Of a DNA stretch of 26,318 nucleotides, positions 1 through 7,714 are shown piece after piece. Source of the stretch: DASPPM01 sp035604475 (GTDB taxonomy: Bacteria; Pseudomonadota; Alphaproteobacteria; JACZXZ01); contig DATNIJ010000273.1 of assembly GCA_035604475.1 (NCBI GenBank), positions 1 to 26,318 of the forward strand, written 5' to 3'. A model generated the notes under the pieces. That model had not been told where the DNA came from. It saw nothing but the letters and a program-made list of their open reading frames with translations, and ran no database searches. Both the position numbers and the translations under genes were made by a program. Position 1 is the stretch's first letter, and every line of letters starts with the position of its first letter.

Positions 1-349
1 CGAAGACGACGGCCTGCGGCCAGCGAAGGAAGGCGTCGCCATAGGCGGAGAGCCAGCCGCTATCGACGACGACATCATCGTCGGTCCACAGGATATAGGC
101 GCCCTTGGCCCCCTTGACGGCGCGGTTCCGCGCGTTCGACAAGCCGGGCCGCGCCTCGAATTCACCGCGGATGGGCAAGGCCCCCCGGTATTTCTCGATG
201 ATTTTCGCGGTCGCATCGCTGCTGTTGTTGTCGACGACGATGAGCTCCCACGCGACGCCGCCGGGAACCGCCATACGGGCGACCGAGGCGAGTGCGCGGT
301 CGAGCGAACCGGCTCGATTTCGGGTGCAAATCGCAACCGTCATATCCAT
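1..349 (-). CDS. Family 2 glycosyltransferase, 3' end cut by window edge
   Basis: The visible 116 N-terminal residues are a GT-A nucleotide-sugar binding domain. They open with a beta-strand reading TVAICTRNRA, followed by the ELIVVDNNSSD segment (about residues 35-45) typical of GT2 enzymes. The metal/sugar-nucleotide DxD-type motif is WTDDDV (D90-D92). Such enzymes transfer a sugar from a nucleotide donor on the cytoplasmic side, usually for polysaccharide or glycolipid synthesis. The acceptor cannot be predicted. Two in-frame ATGs exist (349 and 343); I chose 349. The gene starts 22 bases after the stop of the upstream GT4/GT2 gene, so the two are probably co-transcribed. The C-terminus lies outside the window. 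Confidence 0.85.
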   Translation of the reverse strand, partial: MDMTVAICTRNRAGSLDRALASVARMAVPGGVAWELIVVDNNSSDATAKIIEKYRGALPIRGEFEARPGLSNARNRAVKGAKGAYILWTDDDVVVDSGWLSAYGDAFLRWPQAVVF

Positions 350-371
350 GGCCAAGATCCCCGCCGCGCCC

Positions 372-2501
372 TCAACCGGCACGAGGCATTGTCACCCCGA
401 TCCCCTTGTCCGCGGCTGCCTTCCCCTTGATGACGCCGATGTCCATGGTCAACCGCGTGAGGAGAGCGAAGATCTGCATCGCCGCCCGCCCCGCGATCGG
501 CCGCGCTGCATAACCCGGACGGGATCGGATATAGGCGATGCTCTCCTTGATGCGCCGGAGCCAGGAACCCCATGAATGGTCGTCGATCGGCCAGAGCTGG
601 CGGTCGGGCGAGGTCCGCTCCACCTCCAGCTCGACGGCAAGCCAATAGCCATAGGCGAAATAGCGGCGAAGATGCCGCCCCAGCGTCGCTGTCATATCGT
701 GATAGACGTACCAGCTCGGGTCCACATAGGAGATGGCGCGCGCTCTCTTCAATCGAAAGGTCAGGTTGCGGTCCTCGCCGACGCGCACCGATTGATCGAA
801 CCCCCCTATCATCTCGAACCGGCTGCGTCGGACCGCGAGGCAGGCGCTGACCAGGATCATGACCTCGTCGCCGTACAGGATGGGCATCGGGTAATAGCCG
901 CAATCGATTAGCAGCGGCTCGAGCAGGCCGGGAAGCTCCGTCGTGAGCGGACGGGTGGTCCCGCCGACCATGTCGAGGTCGGGGTTTTCGACAAGGACGG
1001 CCGAGAGCCAGTCGAGCCAATAGGGCGAGACCACGCAATCGTCGTCCACGAAGACGAGGAATTCGTGCCGGGCGCGCGCCGCGCCCGCATTGCGGGCCGC
1101 CGCCGGTCCATGGTTCTCAGGCAGAACGACATATTCGACATAGTCGCGGTGGCGCTCGATGACCGCGGCATAACGCTCGTCATGCGCGCCGTCATTGGCG
1201 ACGATGCATTGGCGATCGGGCGGCACGGTGAGCTGCTTCCGCATGCTGTTGAGCAGGCGGTCGAGATTGTCCGGACGGCCATGGGTCGGGATGACGACGC
1301 TGAGGCCGATACCTCTGCGGCCCGCGTTCGTGCTTCTGCTCGGGGGCTGCGGGGCGGGGCGCGACGACGCCGGACGGGCCGCCGCCGCGGCATGGCGGTC
1401 CAATAGCTCGAGCAGCCGGTCGAGGACGGCGTCGGGCTGAATCGCGAGACGCTCCGAATGCTCGCGCGCTGCGGCCGAAAGCGCTGCATATTCGGCTTCC
1501 TCGTCCCAGATCCGGGACAGTGCCTGCGTCCAGGCGGCGATGTCGGCATGCGGGTCTAGCAGGATGCCGCCGCGCCCGACCGTTTCGGGCAATCCCCCGA
1601 GCATGCTTCCCAGCACGGGGATACCGCTCGCCTGCGCCTCGACCACGGCCCGGGGCCATTCTTCTTCCTGGCGGCTAGGTGCTAACAGGAGTTTGGCTTC
1701 GCGGTACGCCTCGCGCATCCCCCCCAGAGGCCGCGGCTGCAGCAGGACGTTCGGCAATTTCCGCGTTTCCTCCACAAGCCAATAGTGCTCTTCGGCGGCG
1801 ATCGGGCGATCTGCGACGAACGCAAAGACGATATACGGTCGGGCGGCGGCAAGTGCTAACGCCAGATCGAGGCCATTGGCCGGAACAGGATCGACGAAGA
1901 TTATTTTGCGTCGCGTCGTCGCGCTCCGGTAGAGCTCGGGACGGACGAAGGGCGGAATGACCTCTATCGCCCGCCCGAAGACGCGTTCGTACCGGCCTGC
2001 CGTGAAATACGTGCTTGCGATCTGGGCGAGCAAAGGGTGCGCGAGATCGAGTTCGGCCGCCCGTCCGCCATGCTGCGAGAGCTGATGGAGCGCCACATCC
2101 TGGTGATAGATGACGGTGGGCAGCCCGACCGCGAGGCAGGCCCGCGCGATAGCGAAGCGGTGACCATGTTGAACGATGACCACCGTCGGGCGGAATAGCG
2201 CCGCCACTTCAGCGATCGACTCCGTGGGCCGGCGCCGCCCGAAGACCGGATAGCCCAGGCGCTCGTGCGCGGCATACTCAGCCGAGACGCCGCCGGTTCC
2301 GGGCTTGAGCGCCTCATCGGGAGCATCCGGCGCTAGCGCTACCAGCGCCGCGACGGTGACGCCGCGGGCTTGCAGCGCCGCGATGAAATCGTCGGCCACC
2401 TGCTGCGGACCCCATGCGCTGTCGGCAGGAAATTCGCCGCCCCTTGGCGTCGGCAGCCAGAGATGGTCGAAGACCGAGAGCACCCGCATCGCGTCGCTCA
2501 C
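372..2501 (-). CDS. Two-domain glycosyltransferase (GT4 + GT2 fusion)
   Basis: This 709-residue protein carries two complete glycosyltransferase modules. Residues 1-370 are a GT-B fold of the GT4 type, with the C-terminal donor-site signature around residues 276-300 including an E-x7-E pair (E280, E288) in EEEWPRAVVEAQASG. A Pro/Ala/Ser-rich linker runs about 371-398. Residues 399-640 are a GT2-type GT-A domain with VVIPTHGRP (402-410), the DDD motif (486-488) and a GED catalytic-base-like motif (575-577). No signal peptide or membrane helix is seen, so it should act in the cytoplasm or at the inner-membrane face. It probably adds two sugars in sequence to a surface or secreted glycan. The first codon is GTG; an ATG four codons later (2489) is better placed behind an AGGGAG and may be the true start. 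It lies between two other glycosyltransferase genes on the same strand. Confidence 0.88.
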   Translation of the reverse strand: MSDAMRVLSVFDHLWLPTPRGGEFPADSAWGPQQVADDFIAALQARGVTVAALVALAPDAPDEALKPGTGGVSAEYAAHERLGYPVFGRRRPTESIAEVAALFRPTVVIVQHGHRFAIARACLAVGLPTVIYHQDVALHQLSQHGGRAAELDLAHPLLAQIASTYFTAGRYERVFGRAIEVIPPFVRPELYRSATTRRKIIFVDPVPANGLDLALALAAARPYIVFAFVADRPIAAEEHYWLVEETRKLPNVLLQPRPLGGMREAYREAKLLLAPSRQEEEWPRAVVEAQASGIPVLGSMLGGLPETVGRGGILLDPHADIAAWTQALSRIWDEEAEYAALSAAAREHSERLAIQPDAVLDRLLELLDRHAAAAARPASSRPAPQPPSRSTNAGRRGIGLSVVIPTHGRPDNLDRLLNSMRKQLTVPPDRQCIVANDGAHDERYAAVIERHRDYVEYVVLPENHGPAAARNAGAARARHEFLVFVDDDCVVSPYWLDWLSAVLVENPDLDMVGGTTRPLTTELPGLLEPLLIDCGYYPMPILYGDEVMILVSACLAVRRSRFEMIGGFDQSVRVGEDRNLTFRLKRARAISYVDPSWYVYHDMTATLGRHLRRYFAYGYWLAVELEVERTSPDRQLWPIDDHSWGSWLRRIKESIAYIRSRPGYAARPIAGRAAMQIFALLTRLTMDIGVIKGKAAADKGIGVTMPRAG

Positions 2502-2651
2502 TCCCTGAGGTCCGGTCAGCGATATTGGGATTCCACGGACCGGTCAATCGCGATCAAGCCTGCATCGCCCTAGAGTCCCGGCCGCCCGCGAAGATGGCGC
2601 CGGACGATGCCAGGACCATGGAAATCAAGACGCCAGTGGCAGATTGACTTC
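2502..2651. other. Intergenic gap in glycosyltransferase cluster
   Basis: The 150 bases between the GT1-like gene and the GT4/GT2 gene hold no convincing gene. The short open frames here are fragments of longer antisense frames. I see no strong terminator, so read-through along the minus strand is plausible, though an extra promoter cannot be excluded. Confidence 0.4.
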
Positions 2652-3830
2652 TCACCCCATCATCTTGAGGCACGCCTCAGTCACGACGCCGAGCCTGTCC
2701 CGGTCGGTACGGACGGCAAGGAACTCCCCGATCCGGGTCGCGTTCCTCGCAAGCTTATCGTCACGCAGCACCCGCTCGAGTTCCGCCGCGATGAGGGATT
2801 TCGGCGCGCGGCTCCAGACCCACCGGCCGACGTTGAGGCTGGCGAGCGCGGAGGCCGTCAGCTCCGCCTCGAGATGAAGCGGAAAGCAGAGCTGCGGCCG
2901 GCCCGCCGACAATGCGGCATGTGTTATAGCGGACCCGGCCTGGGAGAGCACGGCCGAGACGTGCGGCAGGAGCGTGTCGAGCGGCGGCGGCCGATCATGC
3001 ACCATCACACCGCGTGCCGAAAGCAGCCGGCGAAAGACGCCCGCCTCACCGCGCAAATAGACCTCGGAGGGAGTTTTGAGCTCGACCAGGCACTCGACAA
3101 TCGTGGGGAGCGAGGGGTTCTCGTCGCCAAGATAGGCAAAGATCCGTTGGCTCTCCGGCAGCGGAGCGAGGCTGGGCAGCGGCTCGAGCGGGCCCAGCAC
3201 CGGCTCCCGGCGAACGACACGATAAGGATCGAGCTCGGGAAAGGCGGCCACCACGCGGAGCGGTGCGTCGAAGAGGCCGGGCAGGCTCGGCGGCAAAGGC
3301 CGTTTGCGGTGGGCCTGAACCGACTGCACGGCTTCCAACAGCCGCCATTCGGCCACGAGCGGCGGCTGCTCGCGCGCAAACGGCGGGAAGCGCGCGTCAT
3401 GCACCGGCGGCACCGCAAAGCCGGTTCCGAAGACGACCGTCGGGATGACCCCATAAGCCGCAAGGCAGAGCGTCGGGCTGTGATCGGCGATGACGAGGTC
3501 GGGTGCTGCGAATCCGAGCAGCCGGTCCCATGCCTCCACCATGGCGGCGAGACCCTCGGCGCCGGCAAAACCGTGCAGCGCCAGGATGTCCGCATAGCTC
3601 GAAATCCGGCCGGCGCGGCCACCGAGATGCGCCGAGCCCGGCCAGATCGGTGCTTGCAATATCGGAAAATTCTCGTCCGCGAGCAGCGGCCGCGGACCGA
3701 CCACGTCGCGCAACGCCAGGACCGCATGGTGACCGTGGCGGCGGAACTCCCGCGCGAGCCGAAGCAGCGGCCCCACATGCCCGAAATTGGTGCCGAGCTC
3801 CGCGGCCAACAACACGGATTTAGCGGGCAT
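2652..3830 (-). CDS. UGT/MGT-like glycosyltransferase (GT1 family, GT-B fold)
   Basis: This 392-residue protein has the N-terminal GT-B Rossmann strand with a glycine-rich loop (ELGTNFGHVGPLLRLA, about residues 11-26), as in UDP-glycosyltransferases and MurG-like enzymes. The C-terminal donor-binding signature is at about 292-323 (SQAGSAITHAALSAGRP then PLHLEAE). In most GT1 enzymes this reads HxGxGT...E...GxP...P...DQ. Here the first His is replaced by Gln and the closing DQ by EAE, so donor choice may differ. No signal peptide or membrane helices are seen. It is the first of three leftward glycosyltransferase genes, with 150 bases between it and the next. Acceptor and donor are unknown. Confidence 0.8.
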   Translation of the reverse strand: MPAKSVLLAAELGTNFGHVGPLLRLAREFRRHGHHAVLALRDVVGPRPLLADENFPILQAPIWPGSAHLGGRAGRISSYADILALHGFAGAEGLAAMVEAWDRLLGFAAPDLVIADHSPTLCLAAYGVIPTVVFGTGFAVPPVHDARFPPFAREQPPLVAEWRLLEAVQSVQAHRKRPLPPSLPGLFDAPLRVVAAFPELDPYRVVRREPVLGPLEPLPSLAPLPESQRIFAYLGDENPSLPTIVECLVELKTPSEVYLRGEAGVFRRLLSARGVMVHDRPPPLDTLLPHVSAVLSQAGSAITHAALSAGRPQLCFPLHLEAELTASALASLNVGRWVWSRAPKSLIAAELERVLRDDKLARNATRIGEFLAVRTDRDRLGVVTEACLKMMG

Positions 3831-3966
3831 CGGGCATCGTCAGCGTGGGGCCTAATAAATTGAAACATAAGGCGGTTTTGCTGCGCACCGGGGTTACGGC
3901 AAAGGGCGGAGACTGAGTACCGGCGCCGTGGCTGCTCCTATCGCATGCCGCGCGGAGCCATCGCCC

Positions 3967-5370
3967 TCATTTCGTTCCGTAGGCGGTGTTCGTGGGCGGA
4001 GTCAGATCCAGGAAATCCTGACCCGTGACGTTGGGCGGATCGTCCTCGCGATGCCGCCGAATGAGGGTCTTGTCCGCGCCGAAATAGTAACGGAAGCCGA
4101 TGACGCCGTATTTGGCGCCCCCTCCGGACACGGCTGCCTCGGCAAAGGCGCTCAACCCCGGCAGGGCATGGATGCCGAACATATATTCGACCCCGAAATG
4201 CGCCAAGGTTTCCCGCGTGTTTACCTCGGGGCCCGCGGTCAGTTCGAGATTGTCGATAGGGTAGAAGGAGAGGTCGACTCGTCCGAACCCGCCATGCTTC
4301 GCCGCATTGTCCTCGTAGCCGGCCCGGCCGCTGACGGTGAACTGGCCGAGATAGGCCTCGGCTTCCGGACCCACCCGGGTGAGTTTGGCACCGCCGCGAC
4401 TGATATGGTCCGCAAAGCCGCCGACGAGCCCGGTCGTAGGGTCGCGCCAAAACAGCTGTCCGCCGACGCCCCAAACAAAGTGGTCGCGTGCGTCGCCGGC
4501 CAGCCCATCGATCTGCCCGCCGAAATCATTGCCGAGCGGCAGGGTGACGCTTCCCGTCCCCGCGCCGAGCGCGCCTGCATTGTCACCGCCCTCGATCGAC
4601 AATTTGGCGTTAGGCTCGGACACGGCCTGCGCATGTGCGGCATCCGACAGGCCGAACCACGCGGCGAAGCCGCCGGCGATCGCACCGAGACGAAGGGCGG
4701 CGACCGGCGCGCGGGCCGGGACATGGACCGAGATCGACGCATCATCGATCGCGACGACCGGAAATGGCGGCGGCGGCGTGCCGAGCCTGACCGCGACCTC
4801 GAAGGCGTCCGGCTCCTCATCGAGCCAGCTTTCCATCACCGCTATCGTCCGCGCTGCGAGGCTGGCCCGAATCTCGGCGTCGGTCGAGCCGTGCGCGGTG
4901 GTCTTCTTCGGCCGCAGCACGAGGTAGAGGGTCCGGCTGCGGGGCTCTAGATAGGCCCCCCTGATGACCTCGCCGAGGCGGCGTCTCAACCGCGTAACGC
5001 AGCCTATCAGCGCCCGCGTGCGCGCAATGCTCAAGGTTGGGTCGTAAACCGTCGTGTCGTGCGGCAAGGCGCGCAAGACCGCCTCGAGAGTGTGCGCGCG
5101 TGCGAGGCGCCGATAATCGAGCAACCGGACCCGGCAACGTGCTGCGATCCCGGCGCGCCCAAGCGCACGCTCGGCCTCCTGCAGCAACCGCCGTCGCCGG
5201 ACGGAATGTGGAACATGAAGCGTGAGGCGGGGGGGCGCCCCCTTGTCCAACCCTGCAAGAAAAACAGGCCCGGATAGCGCCTCGACAACGGCCCTGAACG
5301 CGGACGCGTCCGCAAACTCCACCAGGTAGCCCCCCCTTGTACGAACCCGAAATAGATTGGCCTCGATCAC
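3967..5370 (-). CDS. Unknown protein: duplicated N-domain, internal signal-like segment, beta-barrel-like C-domain
   Basis: I do not recognise the family. The 467-residue product has three parts. Residues 1-200 are Arg-rich and apparently soluble; about 33-96 closely match the product of the gene just upstream. Residues 224-249 form a hydrophobic stretch ending in AHAQA, which looks like a signal peptide with a signal-peptidase I site but lies in mid-protein. Residues 250-435 are Gly-rich with alternating polar and hydrophobic residues and aromatic strand ends (LFWRD, VDLSFYPI, VEYMFGI, IGFRYYFGADK), as in outer-membrane beta-barrels. The open frame extends much further upstream to 6351 but there overlaps lptE and the paralogue. 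I chose the GTG at 5370 because it lies two bases after the upstream gene's TAG, which suggests translational coupling. I found no ATG/GTG close before the hydrophobic stretch that would make the barrel a separate gene. Confidence 0.6.
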   Translation of the reverse strand: MIEANLFRVRTRGGYLVEFADASAFRAVVEALSGPVFLAGLDKGAPPRLTLHVPHSVRRRRLLQEAERALGRAGIAARCRVRLLDYRRLARAHTLEAVLRALPHDTTVYDPTLSIARTRALIGCVTRLRRRLGEVIRGAYLEPRSRTLYLVLRPKKTTAHGSTDAEIRASLAARTIAVMESWLDEEPDAFEVAVRLGTPPPPFPVVAIDDASISVHVPARAPVAALRLGAIAGGFAAWFGLSDAAHAQAVSEPNAKLSIEGGDNAGALGAGTGSVTLPLGNDFGGQIDGLAGDARDHFVWGVGGQLFWRDPTTGLVGGFADHISRGGAKLTRVGPEAEAYLGQFTVSGRAGYEDNAAKHGGFGRVDLSFYPIDNLELTAGPEVNTRETLAHFGVEYMFGIHALPGLSAFAEAAVSGGGAKYGVIGFRYYFGADKTLIRRHREDDPPNVTGQDFLDLTPPTNTAYGTK

Positions 5371-5372
5371 CC

Positions 5373-5702
5373 CTACGTGTCCATATTGTCGCTTTTTCCT
5401 TCGTATTTCAATCGCGGCCCTCGATTTAATCGGTGAGCGCGCCGGAGGTCGAACCCGCGCGCGAGCCGGCGATAGGCGATGGCGCGAACGCGGCAGCGTG
5501 CGGCAATGCCGGCGCGGGCGAATGCCGCCTCGGCCTCGGCGGCAAGCACGCTCCGCTTGTGCTCGGGCGCCACATGGAGCGTGACTCGCGCCCGCGTCCC
5601 CCCGTCGATGCCAGCAAGGAAAATCGGCCGTGACATGCGCGCGAGCACCTCGCTCGCCGCAAGCGGCCGGCGGAGCTCCGCCATCGCCCCTCTCTGTCCC
5701 AT
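5373..5702 (-). CDS. Small paralogue of the N-domain of the downstream gene
   Basis: This 109-residue product (103 if the ATG at 5684, which follows GAGAGGGG, is the start) is a stand-alone copy of the N-terminal domain of the next gene. Aligned without gaps by eye over 64 residues (from MSRPIFLAG to YRRLARGFDL), about 37 positions are identical, including the invariant run RAGIAARCRVR with one cysteine, and YRRLAR. The family is not recognised. No signal peptide or membrane helix is seen. Its TAG stop is two bases before the GTG start of the 467-residue gene, so the two are probably translated as a coupled pair. The match of two adjacent reading frames, plus the coupling, is the main reason to believe this gene is real. 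Confidence 0.6.
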   Translation of the reverse strand: MGQRGAMAELRRPLAASEVLARMSRPIFLAGIDGGTRARVTLHVAPEHKRSVLAAEAEAAFARAGIAARCRVRAIAYRRLARGFDLRRAHRLNRGPRLKYEGKSDNMDT

Positions 5703-6039
5703 CCCCAGTCTTGCCTCGGAGGCGCGAAGCTCGCGCCGCGCCGAGACGTTCTAAAGAATGCATGCAAAGAGGCGCTTCCGCAAGTTGAGATTGCCGGGAT
5801 CGCCGAGCCGAGATTGCCGAGATTGCCGGGGAGGAGCCGTCCGGGCCCGGTGCTGCAGGGCGGGCGCGGGCCGCGCTCTGAGGAGGCCGCCCCTGATCCA
5901 AGCCGGGTGGGCTGTGCGTGGCCGCAGCTTCTGCTATGCTTCTGCTCCCTCTGCGCGCCTTTTCGGCAGCTGTCGAGCCGCAGGGGCCCTTGCGAGAGAG
6001 AGGCGATGAGCGACGGTTGCGGCGGCGAGAGGGTGAGCG
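5703..6039. other. Divergent intergenic region with short tandem repeats
   Basis: The 337 bases between the leftward paralogue gene and the rightward lptE-like gene should hold both promoters. No convincing coding frame is present. From about 5786 to 5830 there are repeated copies of GATTGCCG/GAGATTGCCG (at least three, plus a diverged one). They could be slippage-prone sequence or binding sites. Promoter elements cannot be assigned with confidence. Confidence 0.4.
5786..5830. repeat. Short GAGATTGCCG tandem/near-tandem repeats
   Basis: The motif GAGATTGCCG occurs at the start of this block, then twice more nearly back to back (CCGAGATTGCCGAGATTGCCG), with a diverged copy (GGGATCGCCGA) between. 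It lies in the divergent intergenic region upstream of lptE. The copies are too few for a CRISPR-like or satellite array. Confidence 0.5.
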
Positions 6040-6585
6040 ATGCGATGGCTTAGCGGCGCGCTCCTGTTCCTCGGTCTGCTCGCATCCTCCGGATGCGGCT
6101 TCCATCCGATTTACGCCGAATCTTCGGGTGCGACCCCGGTCGGCACCCAGATGGCCCAGGTGAAGGTGGATCCGATCGACTACTCGGCGCTGCAGGCGTC
6201 GAAACTCTTCCGCTTGGGACAGGAGCTCCACAACGCGCTGCTCGCCCGCATCAATCCCGACGGCAGCCCGGGGAAGGCGACTTATGCGATCAGGGTGACG
6301 CTGAGCGAGGCCGAGTCCGACACAGCGGTCGATCCCTCGGGACTGTCGCAACGCGCGAGCATCGTGGAGACGGCGAGCTTTAAGCTCGTCTCGCTGGCCG
6401 ACGGCAAGCAGGTGATGACAGGCACGAGCACAGGGGTGAACAGCTTCGGCAACGTCTCGAACGCCTTCGCGACCGTGGAAGGACGCGAGGACGCGCGCAG
6501 GCGCGCGATTGGCTTTCTCGCCGGCGATATCGCTGCGCGCGTAGCGCTTTATTTTCGCCAGCAGCCGGCCGAAGCGAAGAAGTAG
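6040..6585 (+). CDS. lptE: LptE-like LPS-assembly lipoprotein
   Basis: This 181-residue lipoprotein has a short signal sequence (residues 1-18) ending in a lipobox before C19. The mature start CGFHPIY is the hallmark of LptE. LptE sits in the outer membrane as the plug and partner of the LptD barrel and helps place lipopolysaccharide in the outer leaflet. The rest fits the family's size and alpha/beta pattern, with a C-terminal helix (REDARRRAIGFLAGDIAARV) and a charged tail. A good Shine-Dalgarno (GAGAGGG, about 6027-6033) precedes the ATG. In many Alphaproteobacteria lptE lies between leuS and holA; neither is here, so this may be a relocated or second copy. A beta-barrel-like protein and glycosyltransferases lie nearby on the other strand. 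Confidence 0.8.
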   Translation: MRWLSGALLFLGLLASSGCGFHPIYAESSGATPVGTQMAQVKVDPIDYSALQASKLFRLGQELHNALLARINPDGSPGKATYAIRVTLSEAESDTAVDPSGLSQRASIVETASFKLVSLADGKQVMTGTSTGVNSFGNVSNAFATVEGREDARRRAIGFLAGDIAARVALYFRQQPAEAKK

Positions 6586-6636
6586 CCGAGCGAGCCTCGC
6601 CGGCCGCCTTAAGCAGGTTTAGCAGCGACCGGAGCG

Positions 6637-6654
6637 GCGCTCTGTGCAGAGCGC
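6637..6654 (+). terminator. Perfect hairpin downstream of lptE (possible terminator)
   Basis: GCGCTCTG-TG-CAGAGCGC is a perfect 8-bp inverted repeat about 50 bases after the lptE stop codon. No clear T-tract follows, so it may be a weak or Rho-assisted terminator, or a dyad protein-binding site. Confidence 0.35.
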
Positions 6655-6820
6655 GGCCATTTGCGCCGTGGGCTGCTTGAGCGCTCCCTTCGGCGTGTCG
6701 GCAGGGGCCTCGGCCCCGTATCGCGCGGACAAGATTGTATCTAATCGATGGAGCGCTCAGAGCGCGCACGACCGCGTCGCCGAGGCCGGCCAGGGGAATT
6801 CGTAACCTTGTTTTATTTTT

Positions 6821-7390
6821 TTGCGGCTACGCTTCCAGCCTATGGCGCGACAGGATTCCCCCACTTGCTTCGTTACGCCGGCCAAGATGGCGGCCGGCCG
6901 CAAGACGGCACAAGGGAAGCCCGCCGCGTCCGGCGCTGCGCGCGGGTATAAGCTGGTGAGCAAAATACCGATTTCGCAGCTCGTGATGCGCCAGCAGCCA
7001 AGCGCCAAAGCGCGAGAGGTAGGGCCAGCGCGCTCGGCCGAGACGACGGCATGCGCGCCCGCGGGCCGCCGGCCGGCCGCGGGTGGAGCGGCGCTCAAGA
7101 GAAGGCCGGCCACCAGGCATCCGGGTGCCTTGCTGCGCGATGACGTAGTACCCGCCTTTGGCCGCTCCCCGGCCCAGATTGCGCGCCTGCTCGGCGTGTC
7201 ACCGGGGCGCCTCGCAGCACTCCTCGACGAGCGGACCGCGCTGACGGCGGAAATGGCGTTACGCCTCGGCAAGCTGTGCGGCAACGGGCCGGAGCCGTGG
7301 CTCGAGCTGCAAGCCCACTACGACCTCGCGCGGCTCAGCAAGGCTAAGCGTGCGGCAATCGCCGCCATCCCCACGCTGGCGGCGGTGTAG
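6821..7390 (+). CDS. higA: HigA/VapI-like HTH antidote-family protein without adjacent toxin
   Basis: The C-terminal ~90 residues (about 100-189) match the HigA/VapI addiction-module antidote family: HPGALLRDDVV, the Xre-type helix-turn-helix around SPAQIARLLGVSPGRLAALLDER, then ALRLGKLCGNGPEPWLELQAHYDL. This family binds DNA at its own promoter and usually neutralises a HigB-type RNase. The first ~100 residues are low-complexity, Ala/Arg/Lys-rich and unlike the family, so the true start may be internal (ATG at 6842 or 6986, or a later GTG). None of these has a good ribosome site. No HigB-like toxin is seen on either side, so it is an orphan regulator or a decayed module. Confidence 0.6.
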   Translation: MRLRFQPMARQDSPTCFVTPAKMAAGRKTAQGKPAASGAARGYKLVSKIPISQLVMRQQPSAKAREVGPARSAETTACAPAGRRPAAGGAALKRRPATRHPGALLRDDVVPAFGRSPAQIARLLGVSPGRLAALLDERTALTAEMALRLGKLCGNGPEPWLELQAHYDLARLSKAKRAAIAAIPTLAAV

Positions 7391-7411
7391 GCCGGTGCTG
7401 CCGAGGCGGAG

Positions 7412-7427
7412 AGCCGAGGGCTCGGCT
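7412..7427 (+). terminator. Hairpin after the HigA-like gene (possible terminator)
   Basis: AGCCGAG-GG-CTCGGCT is a perfect 7-bp inverted repeat 22 bases after the HigA-like stop codon. It lies between two convergent genes. No T-tract follows, so it is only a candidate. Confidence 0.35.
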
Positions 7428-7453
7428 TGGCCGCGAGCGGCGCCTTGAGCGCC

Positions 7454-7714
7454 TTACCTCACGCGCCGGCCCCACGTCAGTTCGATGACAAGCCCCAATA
7501 CGAGCAGGCACAGCACGAGCGGCAGCCTGAACAGCGTCGCCAAGACCCGGCTCGACCCGCTCCACGTGAGGTCCGGCACCTCGACGCCGATACGGCTCAA
7601 TCCGCCCCCAACGGAAAAATCCGGCCAATGGCCGGTCGTCTGCCAAGTCACGATCTGATAGACGAGCGTACCCACGGCGAGCAGGACACACGCCACGGAG
7701 AGGATCCTATACAT
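7454..7714 (-). CDS. Small two-helix membrane protein of unknown function
   Basis: This 86-residue product has two hydrophobic helices: residues about 4-23 (ILSVACVLLAVGTLVYQIV) and about 58-78 (VLATLFRLPLVLCLLVLGLVI). A ~30-residue loop between them contains WPDFSVGGGLSRIGV. The C-terminus is positively charged (WGRRVR). I do not recognise the family. The frame stays open upstream to a TTG at 8137, but I chose the ATG at 7714 because an AAGGAG lies 12 bases before it. The TTG would also lie inside the FNR box of the neighbouring operon. It is convergent with the HigA-like gene. Confidence 0.5.
   Translation of the reverse strand: MYRILSVACVLLAVGTLVYQIVTWQTTGHWPDFSVGGGLSRIGVEVPDLTWSGSSRVLATLFRLPLVLCLLVLGLVIELTWGRRVR

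Noticed and set aside
2607..3863. Plus-strand open frame (418 codons) opposite the GT1-like gene
   Set aside because: No domain, and it is antisense to a clear glycosyltransferase.
5371..6351. Upstream extension of the barrel-like gene's open frame
   Set aside because: The extension runs through the paralogue gene, the divergent intergenic region and antisense into lptE. Its sequence is low-complexity Arg/Ala-rich.
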